From Capitulum mitella (taxonomy: Eukaryota > Arthropoda > Thecostraca > Pollicipedomorpha > Pollicipedidae), in NCBI GenBank assembly GCA_030062745.1, contig CP099842.1, forward strand, positions 2,108,001 through 2,172,000: 64,000 bases of DNA, given 5' to 3'. The notes under the pieces are model-generated. The model worked only from the letters and a program-made list of their open reading frames with translations. It made no database searches and had not been told where the DNA came from. Positions within the stretch are counted from its first letter, which is position 1, and every line of letters starts with the position of its first letter. A program made the translations under genes and the position numbers. Shown piece by piece: positions 47,885 to 59,229 of this stretch.

Positions 47885-50800
47885 CATAGTCTGAAGAACT
47901 GGACGGCCTGGCAGAGCTGCGGATGTCAGCAGAAATGGAGCAGTCAAGGCGGGCTCAACTTCAAGGACGTCATCACGCGCTGCTTAACTGTGTTAACTGC
48001 TTATTTCAAGGAAAATGTGGTTATTAACACCATTTCCATGGGGAAGGGGACGATTCGCCCCACCCTCCGTAGTTGTTTTCCAGTGCCAAAGCCAAAACGC
48101 GTGTGCTATCGCGCTGAAATTTGGCGGCTTCTTACGTATCCCTTTTACACATTCCGTGACAATCTGGAGTTCCCAAACTGAACAAGAGGCGCTCCAGGAA
48201 GCGTTTCTGGAACGCTCGTCAGGCCACTTTGCGGTCATTTCAGACGCATGCTCACTCGTTTTGATATCGGTGCTGTAAGCTGATATTTAGCTATGTTGTG
48301 ATTCCAATGATTGACGTTTATGATAACTAACCATCCACATAGTCTACAAAATATTTGGAGATTGCCAAGGGCGGATGAACGGAACATCACGGAAGGGGGG
48401 GGGAATACAACGTCATGAGCTGGTGGGTCCTACGGATTTAAAACAAGGACTGGCTCGATACGCAGACGTTGATAGACGCCACAACACTGTTATCAAGGAT
48501 ATAGGCTGTAGTGGTGGTACACATTACGACCAGGGGCTGAACCAGGCGCAGATATTAGGAGGTTTAGACTTCGATCAACAACTACGAATGATTTACGTCG
48601 TTGGTTTCAACCCAATAGCGACACTTATCAAAACTGCACATACAACATTTACTTGCACATGCATTGGCAAGGGCGGATCCGGAAGGAATGAAGGGGGCAA
48701 AGAAAAAAGATAAGAATGATGGTTTGTTTTCATAAAAACACAACTGACATCTTCAGTAGAATGCAATTTGGTTTTTGGTTTTTGGTTTTGGCCCTATTTT
48801 GGTTTCCTGGACGCACCACTGATAGCTCCAATGTATTGTGACTATCGATTCAAGTTAAGGTATTGAAACTGGCCTAGCAAATCGGGCAAAACTGCGCGAA
48901 CTAAGTTTTAGTTAACTGCCCTGCCCCTCCTATGTCTGGGACTTTGGTACCCCCACTGCTCCAAAAAAATGCTTCTAGGTATGTCTTGAGACTATCTAAA
49001 GGACAAAAAACTGATGAGAGTCACAGGAAGTGCTTGCAGTGTCCTTAAACCCAGGACGATAATGGGCTGTTTGCCCCCACTTTTGCTCTCTTCAAAGCGA
49101 CACTGTTTCTTTTTTTGCAATTTCTACCTACATGAAAAGTAGTTCGGATCGCATGCTTTCGTTTAAGCCCTGCCTTGTCGAAATCAGTCCAGCAAATCGA
49201 CAGACCCCGAGGGGGGAGCCGAATGGCCCCCACTCCGCCTGGATTTCAAATAAAATCCACCGCATGAAAATCACTTAATGGATTGTTTATTGGGAGCAGG
49301 AGTGCAGCGAAGGAAACCGCATCCAGCATAGACAAATCATCGATTCTACGTGAAAAATGGCTGAAATCGCTGCCTTCCGTTACATTTTTCTCTTTCCACA
49401 TCGCCAAAATTTATAGACAGAAAAGCAGAAATACGGATATGGATAAACATAGTACTTGTGTCACCCTGGGTTTCAAATGTACCCAGTAGGTACAAAAGCT
49501 ATCAGAGCAGTTCGTGTACCGTGTGGCTTCTTTATACATTACAAGTCCCTGCCGCCCGAATTCACCGATGACAGTGGCGTGTTTCAAACGCGCTCTGAAG
49601 AGGCGTCTGGTGACAGCCTTGAGCACTGCTGGATCATGATGCCCATGTGTGTTAATGTGCTTTTGACTCCGCTTTTTTTGCTATAATGCCGATCTTGACG
49701 TATCACCCTGTATATATACATCTCATTGTATGCTGTATGTTATGTGCGCGCCTCCACCTTGACTCTTCCTTATCATTTGACCTGGGCTCGAGAATAGCCC
49801 TAGTGACCTCGGTCATGGCATGAGGATGAGCCTTCAGTGTATAAATAAATAAACAACAAATAAATGAGCAACAAGACACTCGTTCCACACATTACCATCA
49901 GGTGCAATTTCTTTTCTTGGCAGGCGCAAAGGACGTTTGAGCACGAAATGGTCGGCTCTTTACTGTGTCCTGACACCGGACAACCTCTACTTTTCGTCGG
50001 AAATTGCCTGACAGGCACCATCACTTCCATCAGGCCATCTTCAGCGAGGAGACAAATGTATGAAGACAGAATTTCGATGTACCGGAATAAAAAGTGATTC
50101 AGTCTCAGGGTCACGATGCCTTGTTCCTGTTCTTATCACCCTCAGTAACCACGGTATTTCATAGAACACACATGTATGTGTTGCCATGACACACTACGAC
50201 AAAAACCGAAACAACGCTGACGCGTTTTTTCGCGTGTAACAGAAAACTGTCCGACCAACAGCACGTGACCAGCTCCGCAGCAGTCCCGCAACAAAGGAAT
50301 GCGGACTGACGTGCGCAACAGCCAGATGCTGGCAGAATCTTGTCACGCGCTTGCACCCCATAAAACAGACTGGCGTAGGTAACCAAAATATACGGAAAGG
50401 TGGCATATAAGAAATGTCCGCAGAGCACAGGATAGCGAATAAGACCACTCCGAGCCGTGCCCAGCTCCATGGGTGGTGCCGTCTCTCCGTCATTCTGTGC
50501 TCCGAGTTAACACGGAGTCCAAACCGACGGCCGGGTAGCTTATTGTGAAATGTCACCTCATGGAATGTCAGCCGTTCGGAAACTGGCAGGACAGAACCCT
50601 GCGCGGCCAGATACCGTCGTACCCTGTTTTGTTTTTCTTCGCCTCTTAGTCCCACCTCAGATCGTGCCATTCAGTATTATCCCCAACTCTGGACCACTGT
50701 TTTCCATGTCGGTTTCGACTTACCAGATTATGCCCGTCTCAGTCGAGCACCGCGAAGAAAGAACTTGACAGGTTGAAAAAAAAAACAAGTAAAAAAAATC

Positions 50801-52237
50801 CGTTTGGGGCATCAACTAAAGCGACAATGTTATCATCACAATGCTGGATGGGTGAATGGGGATAGGTTTGAGCGGATGTTGTTAAAACACAGGACAATCG
50901 ATTAGCAGGGAAGTTATCATAAACTTTACGGCGTTTTTCTAGTTTATTTTTTTAATCAGAAGAAGAGGAAAAGATGACACCCTGAAAGGTCACCTTAAGC
51001 AAAACCTGTTTGAAAGCTGATCGTCAATCCAAGCAGCACTGCCTTCGATTCAGTACACCACGGCGCGGGGCAGAAGCCTCAGCTGCACATCCTCGAGCTT
51101 AACTCCTAGAGACACATTGCAACATCGTTGCCGGGACGTGCACTCCACCCTGCGGAAGCAATCAGGAAGACGACGCCAATGAGCCCCGTTCACCAAGGCG
51201 AGCTGGATCCAGCAACCTGGACCCGGACCGGCAGCTCGCAGGGCGATGCCGCATGTCAAGGCAATACGAGGGGGAGAAACGTGACCCGGTGGCATGTCTG
51301 GACGAGTCCACGTGCGTCCTCCGCCAGCCGGACTGCATACATGATCAGCCATGGATGCAGAACAGCAAACAACGGGTCCCGCAGCGTAACGGTGCCTCCG
51401 TGACGCGTAACGGCGCAGCACTTCGCCTCGGCCGAAAGGTGAATGGACCAAAGCTCGCCTTTAGCGGTCTTTTCGCGAGGACTGTCGTCGCTACTCCAGC
51501 ACACACGCCCTGGAAGCAGAGCAGGACCTAGCGGGGGACGATTTTCCCAGACTTTCCCAAAGAAATTCCACATAGCGAACTTGGGAGGATGGTTTCCGGC
51601 ATGTTACCCCATTTCAGACATTCCGAGAGAATTTCTGACGCTCCGGCTTTGCCTCCGGCAGGCATGACGGGCCGGGGCGGCTGGATGTACTGCTCACCAT
51701 GGATCGTCCGGACGTCGCGGAGGCGATGGCGGAGACGCGCGCAGGAAGCTGGTCACGCGGCGAGCGCGCGTGCGCGCGCGGAGCCATCCACCGGAACGGC
51801 GATAGACGGCGAGGCAGAGCTATTTCGCTGTCGATAACCTCCCGCACTCGATCGGCTTCAGCACCGTCCACGGTTCTCCACAGCCGGTCCTGTGCGCTCG
51901 CGAGGCACGGACCCCGCACTTCCCGTCTCCGTTCAAGACTGCCCAGCGCGTCTCTTGCCGCTTCCGTCCAGCCCGCCGGGCACTCGGCCGCAGCGACCAA
52001 TCAGACCGCCCGATGCAGCGCAGCCGGCGGGCGTTAACCAATCAGCGCGCCGCTGACAGACGCCGCCGTCGACAGCGCCGTGGTCCGTGGCAATTGCGGT
52101 ACATAAAGGTGTAGCCGTTGCGGCAGCGGTAGCCGCAGGCGTTACCGCCGGGCGGAGGGGGAGGGGAGCCGGCGAAGGACGAAAGCAGTGACTGGACGGT
52201 CAGGGTGACGCTCCTCGCGGGGGTTGCAAATCGAGCA
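47885..52237. other. no supported gene; element remnants
   Basis: CAAGGGCGGAT starts at 48367 and 48668 look like ends of further short elements without found partners; CTGGACGCACCACTG at 48807-48821 is a possible right end. Around 49190-49225 a CCCCGAGGGGGGAGCCG block recalls the foldback modules. Frames at 50194-50670 and 51614-52000 lack recognisable domains. A GC island spans about 51660-52160. Confidence 0.4.
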
Positions 52238-52245
52238 GCCACGGA

Positions 52246-52407
52246 CGCAGGCGCAGCCAAAGGGGAGGGGCGCCGGGCACTCTCCTTAAGCCCGATTTTT
52301 TTGTGAAAGCCATTGCACATTGTCTTCCCAGCAGGCGGTTTTCGCATGATTTCAGTTCACCCTGGCCTCCGGGCCCCCTCCTTAAGAAAATCCTGACTGC
52401 GCCCCTG
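52246..52407. mobile_element. short hAT-like element, family M copy 1
   Basis: The left end is CGCAGGCGCAGCCA and the right end, on the other strand, is CAGGGGCGCAGTCA. The perfect 8-base duplication GCCACGGA flanks it at 52238-52245 and 52408-52415. The interior, including TTTTTTGTGAAAGCCATTGC and CAGCAGGCGGTTTTCGCATG, recurs at 56769-56936. It is non-coding. Confidence 0.85.
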
Positions 52408-52523
52408 GCCACGGAGACAAACCCGCAGCCTCATCTACCAGTATGTACGGTGGTGACACGGTCCGATCTGCTGGGCTCAGGCCCGCTTCAGTCGTCCGGG
52501 GTTTGTGGCTGCTGTCATGGGAC

Positions 52524-52704
52524 CAGGGGCAGAGATGTCGATTTCTGTAAATGACTGGGGGAGGGGGCGAGCCGAGGACCCGACAACCTAACCTCCACCC
52601 AAATGTGGGTTTTTCAACGGATTTAGCCCATTTTATTTTGACCAACATATAAATGTTTTTGTTACTTTTTACCTAATGAAAAGTTACTTTTATCGCCATG
52701 TATA

Positions 52705-52764
<60 letters not shown>

Positions 52765-52803
52765 AAAGATAGAAAGATAGATAGATACGTCGCTTTAGAC
52801 TTT

Positions 52804-52844
<41 letters not shown>

Positions 52845-53145
52845 ATATTTATACAGGTAGAAGATGAAAAGATAGATAGATACATCGCTTTAGACTTTAT
52901 TTTATATATATATATATATATTTATAAAGGTAGAAGATAGAAAGATAGATAGATACATCGCTTTAGACTTTATTCTTTACTTTCTGCCTGTTATCCATTG
53001 AGGCCGTTCTTTTCATTATCATTACTAATTTCCTTTTCAAACCAGCAGAAAACATGGGAGGGGGGGGCAAACCAACATTGGATGATCTCAAATCAACGTT
53101 GGGTGGGCCAGAGCCTTCTCAAAAGAAAACAAGTCGACACCCCTG
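52524..53145. repeat. microsatellite-bearing repeat family, copy 1
   Basis: The copy starts CAGGGGCAGAGATGTCGAT and ends GTCGACACCCCTG, giving imperfect inverted termini. Inside are AATGTGGGTTTTTCAACGGA, long (TA)n tracts at 52708-52762, 52809-52838 and 52902-52923, and a repeated AGATAGATAGATAC...CGCTTTAGACTTTATTCT block. A second copy lies at 54693-55336. No target duplication was found, so exact borders are uncertain. Confidence 0.65.
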
Positions 53146-53147
53146 GC

Positions 53148-54478
53148 CAGTGGCGTACATAGGGGGGATGCCATCAGGCCATGGCATCCCCTTTGGGCGC
53201 CGAAGGCGTCCCTGTCGGGAACACCGTTTACTGGCTAACAGGACGCCGAACCTAAAATTATGCTTTCGGCCGCCCGAAGGGAGACTCAAGAGGCCTAAAA
53301 ATGCCCCGAGGATGGGAAGAAAATCAACAACTCAGCTCAGCATCATGGTCATGAAGACCCAAGGGCGCCCCAAATGCCGGAGAGCCTGACCTCCCCCTCC
53401 CCCTCCCCGAGAGCTCGAAGAGTGCCCCTGAAGTCTGAAGACATCTCAATGGCTAGAACAATTGCCTGAAGACCAAAAAGGCGCCCAAACACTGGAGCCA
53501 CGCCCCCGAAGACTGAAAGGACGCCCCTGTGATCTGAAAATATGTACCGACGTCTAGAAGGGCGATGCGAGGAATAAAAGGGAGTCCCAAACCCTCGGAC
53601 TGGAGGATCGCCTTCCGAGGGCTCATTCAGGCGCTCCGTTAGTCCATGTCCGTGGTGACGGAAGGACGGCCTAAACAACAAAAGAGCGCCTGCAGTCGTA
53701 AAAACTACTGGAGGGGCGCCCCGATGGCTCAAAGGGCGTCCCAATGTCTCCAGGGGACACGCCTTTGGTTTCAAGATACTTCCCGAGGGCTAGAAGGACG
53801 CCCTAAAGAATGAGAGGGCCCCTAGAACCTTGGAGGGGCGTCCCTAGGGCTCAAAGGGCGCCCCTGTGACCTGAAATGCAGCCATGTCTGCGTCATATAT
53901 GACTGATGCTTTGGAGTAGAGCGGCATGGTTTGTTTCATCTGGGTGCCCAGTGTAATCGTGTCATTGGATCACCGACGATTAATGATTGCTTGGTATCGC
54001 TTAAATGTTTTTTAAATATAGAGTGTAAAATATGCAGAATTATGGAACCTGTGGTGCCCAGTGCAGCAAAGGCAATCGGATGCATGGAAGGCTGAGACTT
54101 CGATCTGTGTGCTGCACTTGAGCACCGTCGCAAACCACGCGCATACAACGATTCGCTTCTGTGTGCCACGCTCAGTCCCGCATTCCGCTGGTTCGGTGGT
54201 AGAAATCCTGCCCCGCCACCGCAGTATCACGTCTCCTGGGGACTCAAAATGGCACCTTGGACGGAGTGTAATGGCAGAAAGTGCCCGGCTACCTGCCAGC
54301 CCGGGCGACGCGGGGTCATCTCTCCGCACAACCTTTACACGTCAGAATACAAAAAGTGACATTTCTTAGAATATCAGCTGCCTCCCCGACCCCCCATATG
54401 CACTGGTGCCCCTAAAACTGGTAGTCCCCGCCTAAAGCATGATGGCATCCCCCAGGTCAATTTCTAAATACGCCCTTG
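53148..54478. mobile_element. possible non-autonomous element with an internal decayed array
   Basis: The left end CAGTGGCGTACATAGGGGGG, followed by ATGCCATC, faces a right end that reads CAAGGGCGTATTTAG and then GGGGGATGCCATC on the other strand. Between about 53160 and 53880 is a degenerate array of roughly 30-35 base units rich in GGGCGCCCC and AAGGGCGTCCC. No target duplication is visible. It abuts the preceding repeat copy. Confidence 0.5.
53360..53880. repeat. degenerate tandem array with palindromic GGGCGCCC cores
   Basis: Units of about 30-35 bases carry AAGGGCGCCCC, GGAGGGGCGTCCC or AAGGACGCCCC, separated by short variable text such as CTGAAG or GGCTCAA. The units are strongly diverged, so the array is old. 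Frames through it are repetitive Gly/Pro/Ser stretches. Confidence 0.7.
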
Positions 54479-54692
54479 CATGGGGCAGCTGGTCTTTGTT
54501 GTAGGCCTGGTGGCGGCGGCGGGCATCTGGTAACCGTGGCATGACGTCAGCTGGCGGTCAAGCGGCACAAAGCAAGGCCAGCGGAAATGAAGCGAAATTA
54601 ACATTTTCCTTTGCAAAAAGGACCGGCCAATGGGTCGTGCATCCATTCACGGCTCAACAATCACTACCAAACTCATGTGATGGGAACTGGTC

Positions 54693-54901
54693 CAGGGGTG
54701 TCGATTTGTGTAAATGATGGGTGTGTGTGGGGGGGGGGGGGAAACCGTGATCCCGACAACCTAATCCCCCAGATGTGGGTTTCAATGGATTTAGCCCACT
54801 TTATTTTGACAAACGGAAATTTACGAGTTTTTTTGCTACTATTTATCAAGTAGCATTTATCTTCTTTATTTATATATGTATGCCTTTATCTTCTTTATTT
54901 A

Positions 54902-54996
<95 letters not shown>

Positions 54997-55053
54997 TATA
55001 ATGCCTTTATCTTTTATTTATATATGTATATACATATATAAAATAAAAAAAAA

Positions 55054-55116
<63 letters not shown>

Positions 55117-55336
55117 TAGATAGATAGATAGGTAGATAGACAGATAGACAGATAGGTAGAAGATATAAAGATACATCCCATATTTTATCTATTGCGGCTG
55201 TTCTTTTTGTTATTATTACTCAGTTCCCCTTAAAACCAACAGAAAATATTGGGGGAGCCCAAACCAAAATGGGGAGGGATAAATCAGCATTAGGTGGTCC
55301 AGGGTCCTCTCAAAAGAATACAGACTGGCACCCCTG
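54693..55336. repeat. microsatellite-bearing repeat family, copy 2
   Basis: This copy starts CAGGGGTGTCGATTTGTG and ends CTGGCACCCCTG. It shares with copy 1 the GGATTTAGCCCA(C/T)TTTATTTTGAC segment and the CAAAACCAACAGAAAA-like right part. The interior has (TA)n at 54913-54953, (GA)n at 54953-54993 and 55061-55113, and (GATA)n to about 55160. The microsatellite type differs between copies although the site is the same. Confidence 0.7.
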
Positions 55337-56768
55337 GGGACGGGTCTGTGCATTAGCAGGCGATCACGATACTTTGAAAAGAAAACTAGAAAACGTGCCA
55401 CGGTGGAAATGAAATGATATTCCATGGCATAGGTTGTCACTCGTCGAGGCATTCGAATAGTACCTAAGCATTCACCATTCTAAGGGCACACATACACCAG
55501 ACCATATCTGCCCTGACTCCAGATCTGCACCTTGCTTGGTCTCGTCTCGAGTATACGAGTGTAAGGCAGCCTACTTTCACTATTGTCGCTTCCGGTGCAC
55601 GTGTCCTCGGTGTGCCGTGCCTCTTAGGGCTAGTCCAATGTGCACAGTGCAGTGCTTGGTGCGATCACCGTGGCGATGGCATCTTGCGACTTTGCATAAC
55701 TTACTCCTGCCATTATGGGGAGCAAGCACCACACATTGGCCTAACGCCGCAGGTAACAACTGATATATGGAAAGATAACTTTGTTTCGAATTCAGCCGGC
55801 GTTGTTTCCAAATGACAGATAACTCATATTTGCCTGGTGGCCAGAGTGACCGATACCCTCAGATAGGTATCAGCGGCATCCGGAAGAGGAGGTCAGTCAC
55901 CCTCGCAGCTGGGTCGTCTCGAACGTGACAAGGTATTTGGAAAAGACCTCTGCTGACGCGGTTTGCAGGCTCCCGCCAGGAATGTATGATTCAAGATATT
56001 TGGCGCCTGGCGGCATGCCAACTGCTTCAGCTACGCTCGATTTGAGTGACGTCTCATTTGCTCCAATGGGCAAATTTGCAAAAATATGATATGTTGTCAA
56101 GCACTTCTCAGTTATCTCAAGTCTGCCTTCCAGCAAACTAGCAACTACCCTGAAAGATGCAAAACACGAATATCGCATCCGCATCCGGTGTGTCCGAGGC
56201 TGTTTATTTCACTGAGTGCGCCGCGTCTGGTCTGAATGTCGGATTCAGAGTGCGGCTCACGAGACACGCAAACTGTGGCTACTGTCAGACATGGCCGGCG
56301 ATTTCCAAAGATTATATTATTTAGGGGGGCCCGCATTGGTTTCAGGCCGTTTTATTTCCGTCATTGACATAAGCCTTATGTTGAGACCCCTGGTTACTGG
56401 GGGTTCATCCCCCCTATCTCCCGGGATCGCCAGCCATGCCGTCAGTCCAGTTTCTAGACCGACGACAGAAGTAGAACACACGGTGCATTTGCAGGGTAAT
56501 GTTGAACGCTAGGCCTGATGTGTGCAGTTTTAGAAATTGGCGCATGTTTCGTTGTTTATGCACCTGACCTGCTTTTTAGGTGGCTTGTTTCACGCCCAAT
56601 TTTGTTGCAACTGCCCAGGGGCGCAGGACCATTCCAGAAAAAATGACGGGGTCAAAGAAGTTTTTTCCCATGTCGCTAATGTTAAATTTCACCATAAGTG
56701 GGGGTCATGAACCCCCTGACCCCCGTTCCTATGGCCATACAACTAATGTATTGGCGTACTGTATAGCA
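55337..56768. other. no supported gene
   Basis: Mixed composition. Near 56310-56760 are GGGGGTTCATCCCCCC, CAGGGGCGCAGGACC (56618) and GGGGGTCATGAACCCCC. These look like fragments of short elements with C/G-rich ends, but I could not pair their termini. Confidence 0.4.
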
Positions 56769-56936
56769 CACAGGCGCAACCAAAAGGGGACCTCGGCGGC
56801 CAGGACCCCCCACACCTTGGACTCGCATTTTTTGTGAAAACCATTGCATTTCGTCTTCCCGGCAGGCGGTTTCCGTATGATTTCAGTCCACACTAAGCTC
56901 TGCTCCCCCCCTCAAGGAAATCCTCTCGCGCCCCTG
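56769..56936. mobile_element. short hAT-like element, family M copy 2
   Basis: The left end is CACAGGCGCAACCA and the right end ends ...GCGCCCCTG. Flanking 8-mers GTATAGCA (56761-56768) and GTACAGCA (56937-56944) agree at 7 of 8 positions. The interior matches 52246-52407, including TTTTTGTGAAAACCATTGCA and the GGCAGGCGGTTTCCGTATGA block. It is non-coding. Confidence 0.83.
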
Positions 56937-57290
56937 GTACAGCAACAACAAGTCGCTACTGTACTGACCGTCTGCCTAGTGAGACGGATGTCCAACGTCA
57001 CATGTTCCTTCAGACGGGTGTGAAATTTGGGAATCTGGCAGGGATTTGGCAGCATGTATAGAGACCTTTTCGGATGGGCTGCTACAAATGTTGTGCTGGA
57101 GGTCTGAGTGGCTCGGCTGCTTTTAGCCTTGAGCTACTTCCAGATATCAGATCCCAATGGATAATGTTGATATTTAACACAAGCCTCACACATTGCTGGA
57201 ACAGACCTTACTTGTTGCCATTAATTGCGTTGTACGGAAGAAAGTTGAGGGAAGAGCAGTTTTGATTAGAGATACTTTTTTGTCGAACTA
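56937..57290 (+). promoter_or_regulatory. 5' flank of the zinc-finger gene
   Basis: About 350 bases of average composition separate the small element from the proposed first coding exon. The frame of the proposed start has a stop at 57267-57269. No TATA box was identified. The assignment as promoter or 5' UTR rests on position alone. Confidence 0.25.
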
Positions 57291-57353
57291 ATGTCAACAT
57301 CTTTGGACTTCATTGCTTCTTCGGCTGAAAAAATTGACGGGTTTTTCAGCCGA
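57291..57353 (+). CDS. zinc-finger gene, proposed first coding exon
   Basis: ATG at 57291 opens a 21-codon frame (MSTSLDFIASSAEKIDGFFS...) ending at a strong donor, CGA/GTAAGTG. The in-frame stop at 57267 limits upstream extension. Start context is not strong (C at -3). The exon ends in phase 0, which fits the next exon. Confidence 0.5.
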
Positions 57354-59189
57354 GTAAGTGTGTATGATGTTGTTAAGTGTTGAATGGAACTATTCTTTGT
57401 ATTGTCTACATGATTATCTGTGAGAAATATAAGTTTACTCATAGTCATGTGATTGGAATATGTGGTGAATTGCAATTACATGCTGCTCTTCAGATTGTAT
57501 TATGATGTGTATTTGATGATGTTTTTCCCATTTAGCTCACCATGTGATTAATGCTCATGGGTTATTTGGGGTAGAATGTATTAATGCAGCCTGCCCTTGA
57601 AATGCAGTTTTCCACCATGTTAAGGCTACTTCATTTTGCACTGTACAAAAGAATATTCTTTATTTTTAGTGAGTTTTTCTAAACATCCTTTTTGTCACTC
57701 CTAGGGACAAAAATGGGGCATATGGGGCATCTAAGACAAATGTGGTGCAGTGATAATGCTGCTGTGTGTTGAACATTGTTTCTGTGGGAAAATCATGACT
57801 GTTGGTGGAGCTTTGCCATCCTGCTACCTCATGATATAATGGACTACCCCAGTTCAGGTGAAATTTCCCAAAAATTTTTGGAAGCAGCCCCATAACTGGT
57901 GCTCTGCCCCATCTCTGCCCCAACAAGAATGTTTGATTGGCCATGATATTGTGCAGACTGCCTTTATATTGAATGTATATTTTTCAGCTCTCAAAATGTG
58001 GAGTTGCTGCACAGTATGGTCTGCAGCTTCTTGTTCCTGAATTTGACTTAGAACTGAAGCACACAATCATAGCTATATACAGAAAATTCCTGGAGGATAT
58101 AAAGGTATTTTTACCCTTTATTCATAAATCCTGTTCTTTAGGTTATGCATTACCCAGTTAAACATCTTTGCAAAATTTGTGTTATGCAGTGCAGAAACCT
58201 TATCTGCTAACTTTCAGTTTCAAGGCAAAGACTTGTAAAATGGGACACCATTGAGTGTTATGTTTCATTTCTTTGGTCCATGGTTTCAAACCTGGGCATA
58301 TCATTCATTGTGAAGTATTTTAGCATCATTGCAGACCAGTCTTGCACTGTATCTAGATGTTATCTGTCTGCTGTTTTCAGTTTCTACTGGCAATGCTTGG
58401 AGAGCATCCAACCAGAAGAGCCATTGTCAAACCCCATTACCAGCACCCAGTCCAAGAACTCTACAAGAGGAAGATCAGTTCCAAAAACTACGGCCATCGG
58501 TCAGTAATGAATGCCAGTCAGAATTGGATGTTGTAATGATAATTGGAAAGAATTCTTCCATTGTCCACCAGTAAGTGTTAAGAAAGAATGTGACATTGAC
58601 AAAGAGTCATGTGCAATAATATTTTTGCATCCAGTACATCCAAACAAAAAAGCAGCAAGGCCTTATCTGAACAACATGTAAAAAATGGTCATTTAGAGAC
58701 CTACATGTTAATATCGAATTTCTGCAGTGCTCAACTCCTGAGCACTGCAGTCATTTGATGATCATCATTTTACACCAGGTGGCGTGAGGAGGGCGAGTTG
58801 GCCATTTGGAATCTGGTTTTACTTCCTCAGAATCGAGCACTCTGTTGGCTGGTAAGCAGAGTATACTGTCCACAGATTTAACAACTGACATTGCAGTATT
58901 GTTTTTTACAGGATGTTGAAAGATGAAAAAGAGTTTTCTTACAAGTTTCATTATTTTTTTTTTCAGCTGGCTCGGTGGACTGAACCGACCCGGCCCAGCC
59001 GTCCGGCCGCAGCGGCCGGCGGCGGCGGAGGCACCTCTGCCGGCCCGTCCCTCGGCGACTCGGGCCTGGTCCTGGTGCTGGAGGCGGCGCTGGAGCCGGC
59101 TCCCGCGGCCGGCTCCAGCCCAGCCGCGGCTCCCGGCGGCCCGGCGGCGGAGCCCGGCGCCGGCTCCGGCCTGCTCCCGCTCGGTCGGC

Positions 59190-59229
<40 letters not shown>

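Noticed and set aside
48367-48821. CAAGGGCGGAT to CTGGACGCACCACTG as a short element
   Set aside because: The ends match only partly, two left ends compete (48367 and 48668), and flanking 8-mers do not agree.
54905-55123. Tyr/Ile then Arg/Glu repeat frame
   Set aside because: It translates (TA)n and (GA)n simple repeats.
58913-58966. GATGTTGAAAGATGAAAAAGAG as an extra exon between exons 4 and 5
   Set aside because: In the phase demanded by exon 4 it hits a TGA after four codons, and no good donor follows before the exon-5 acceptor.
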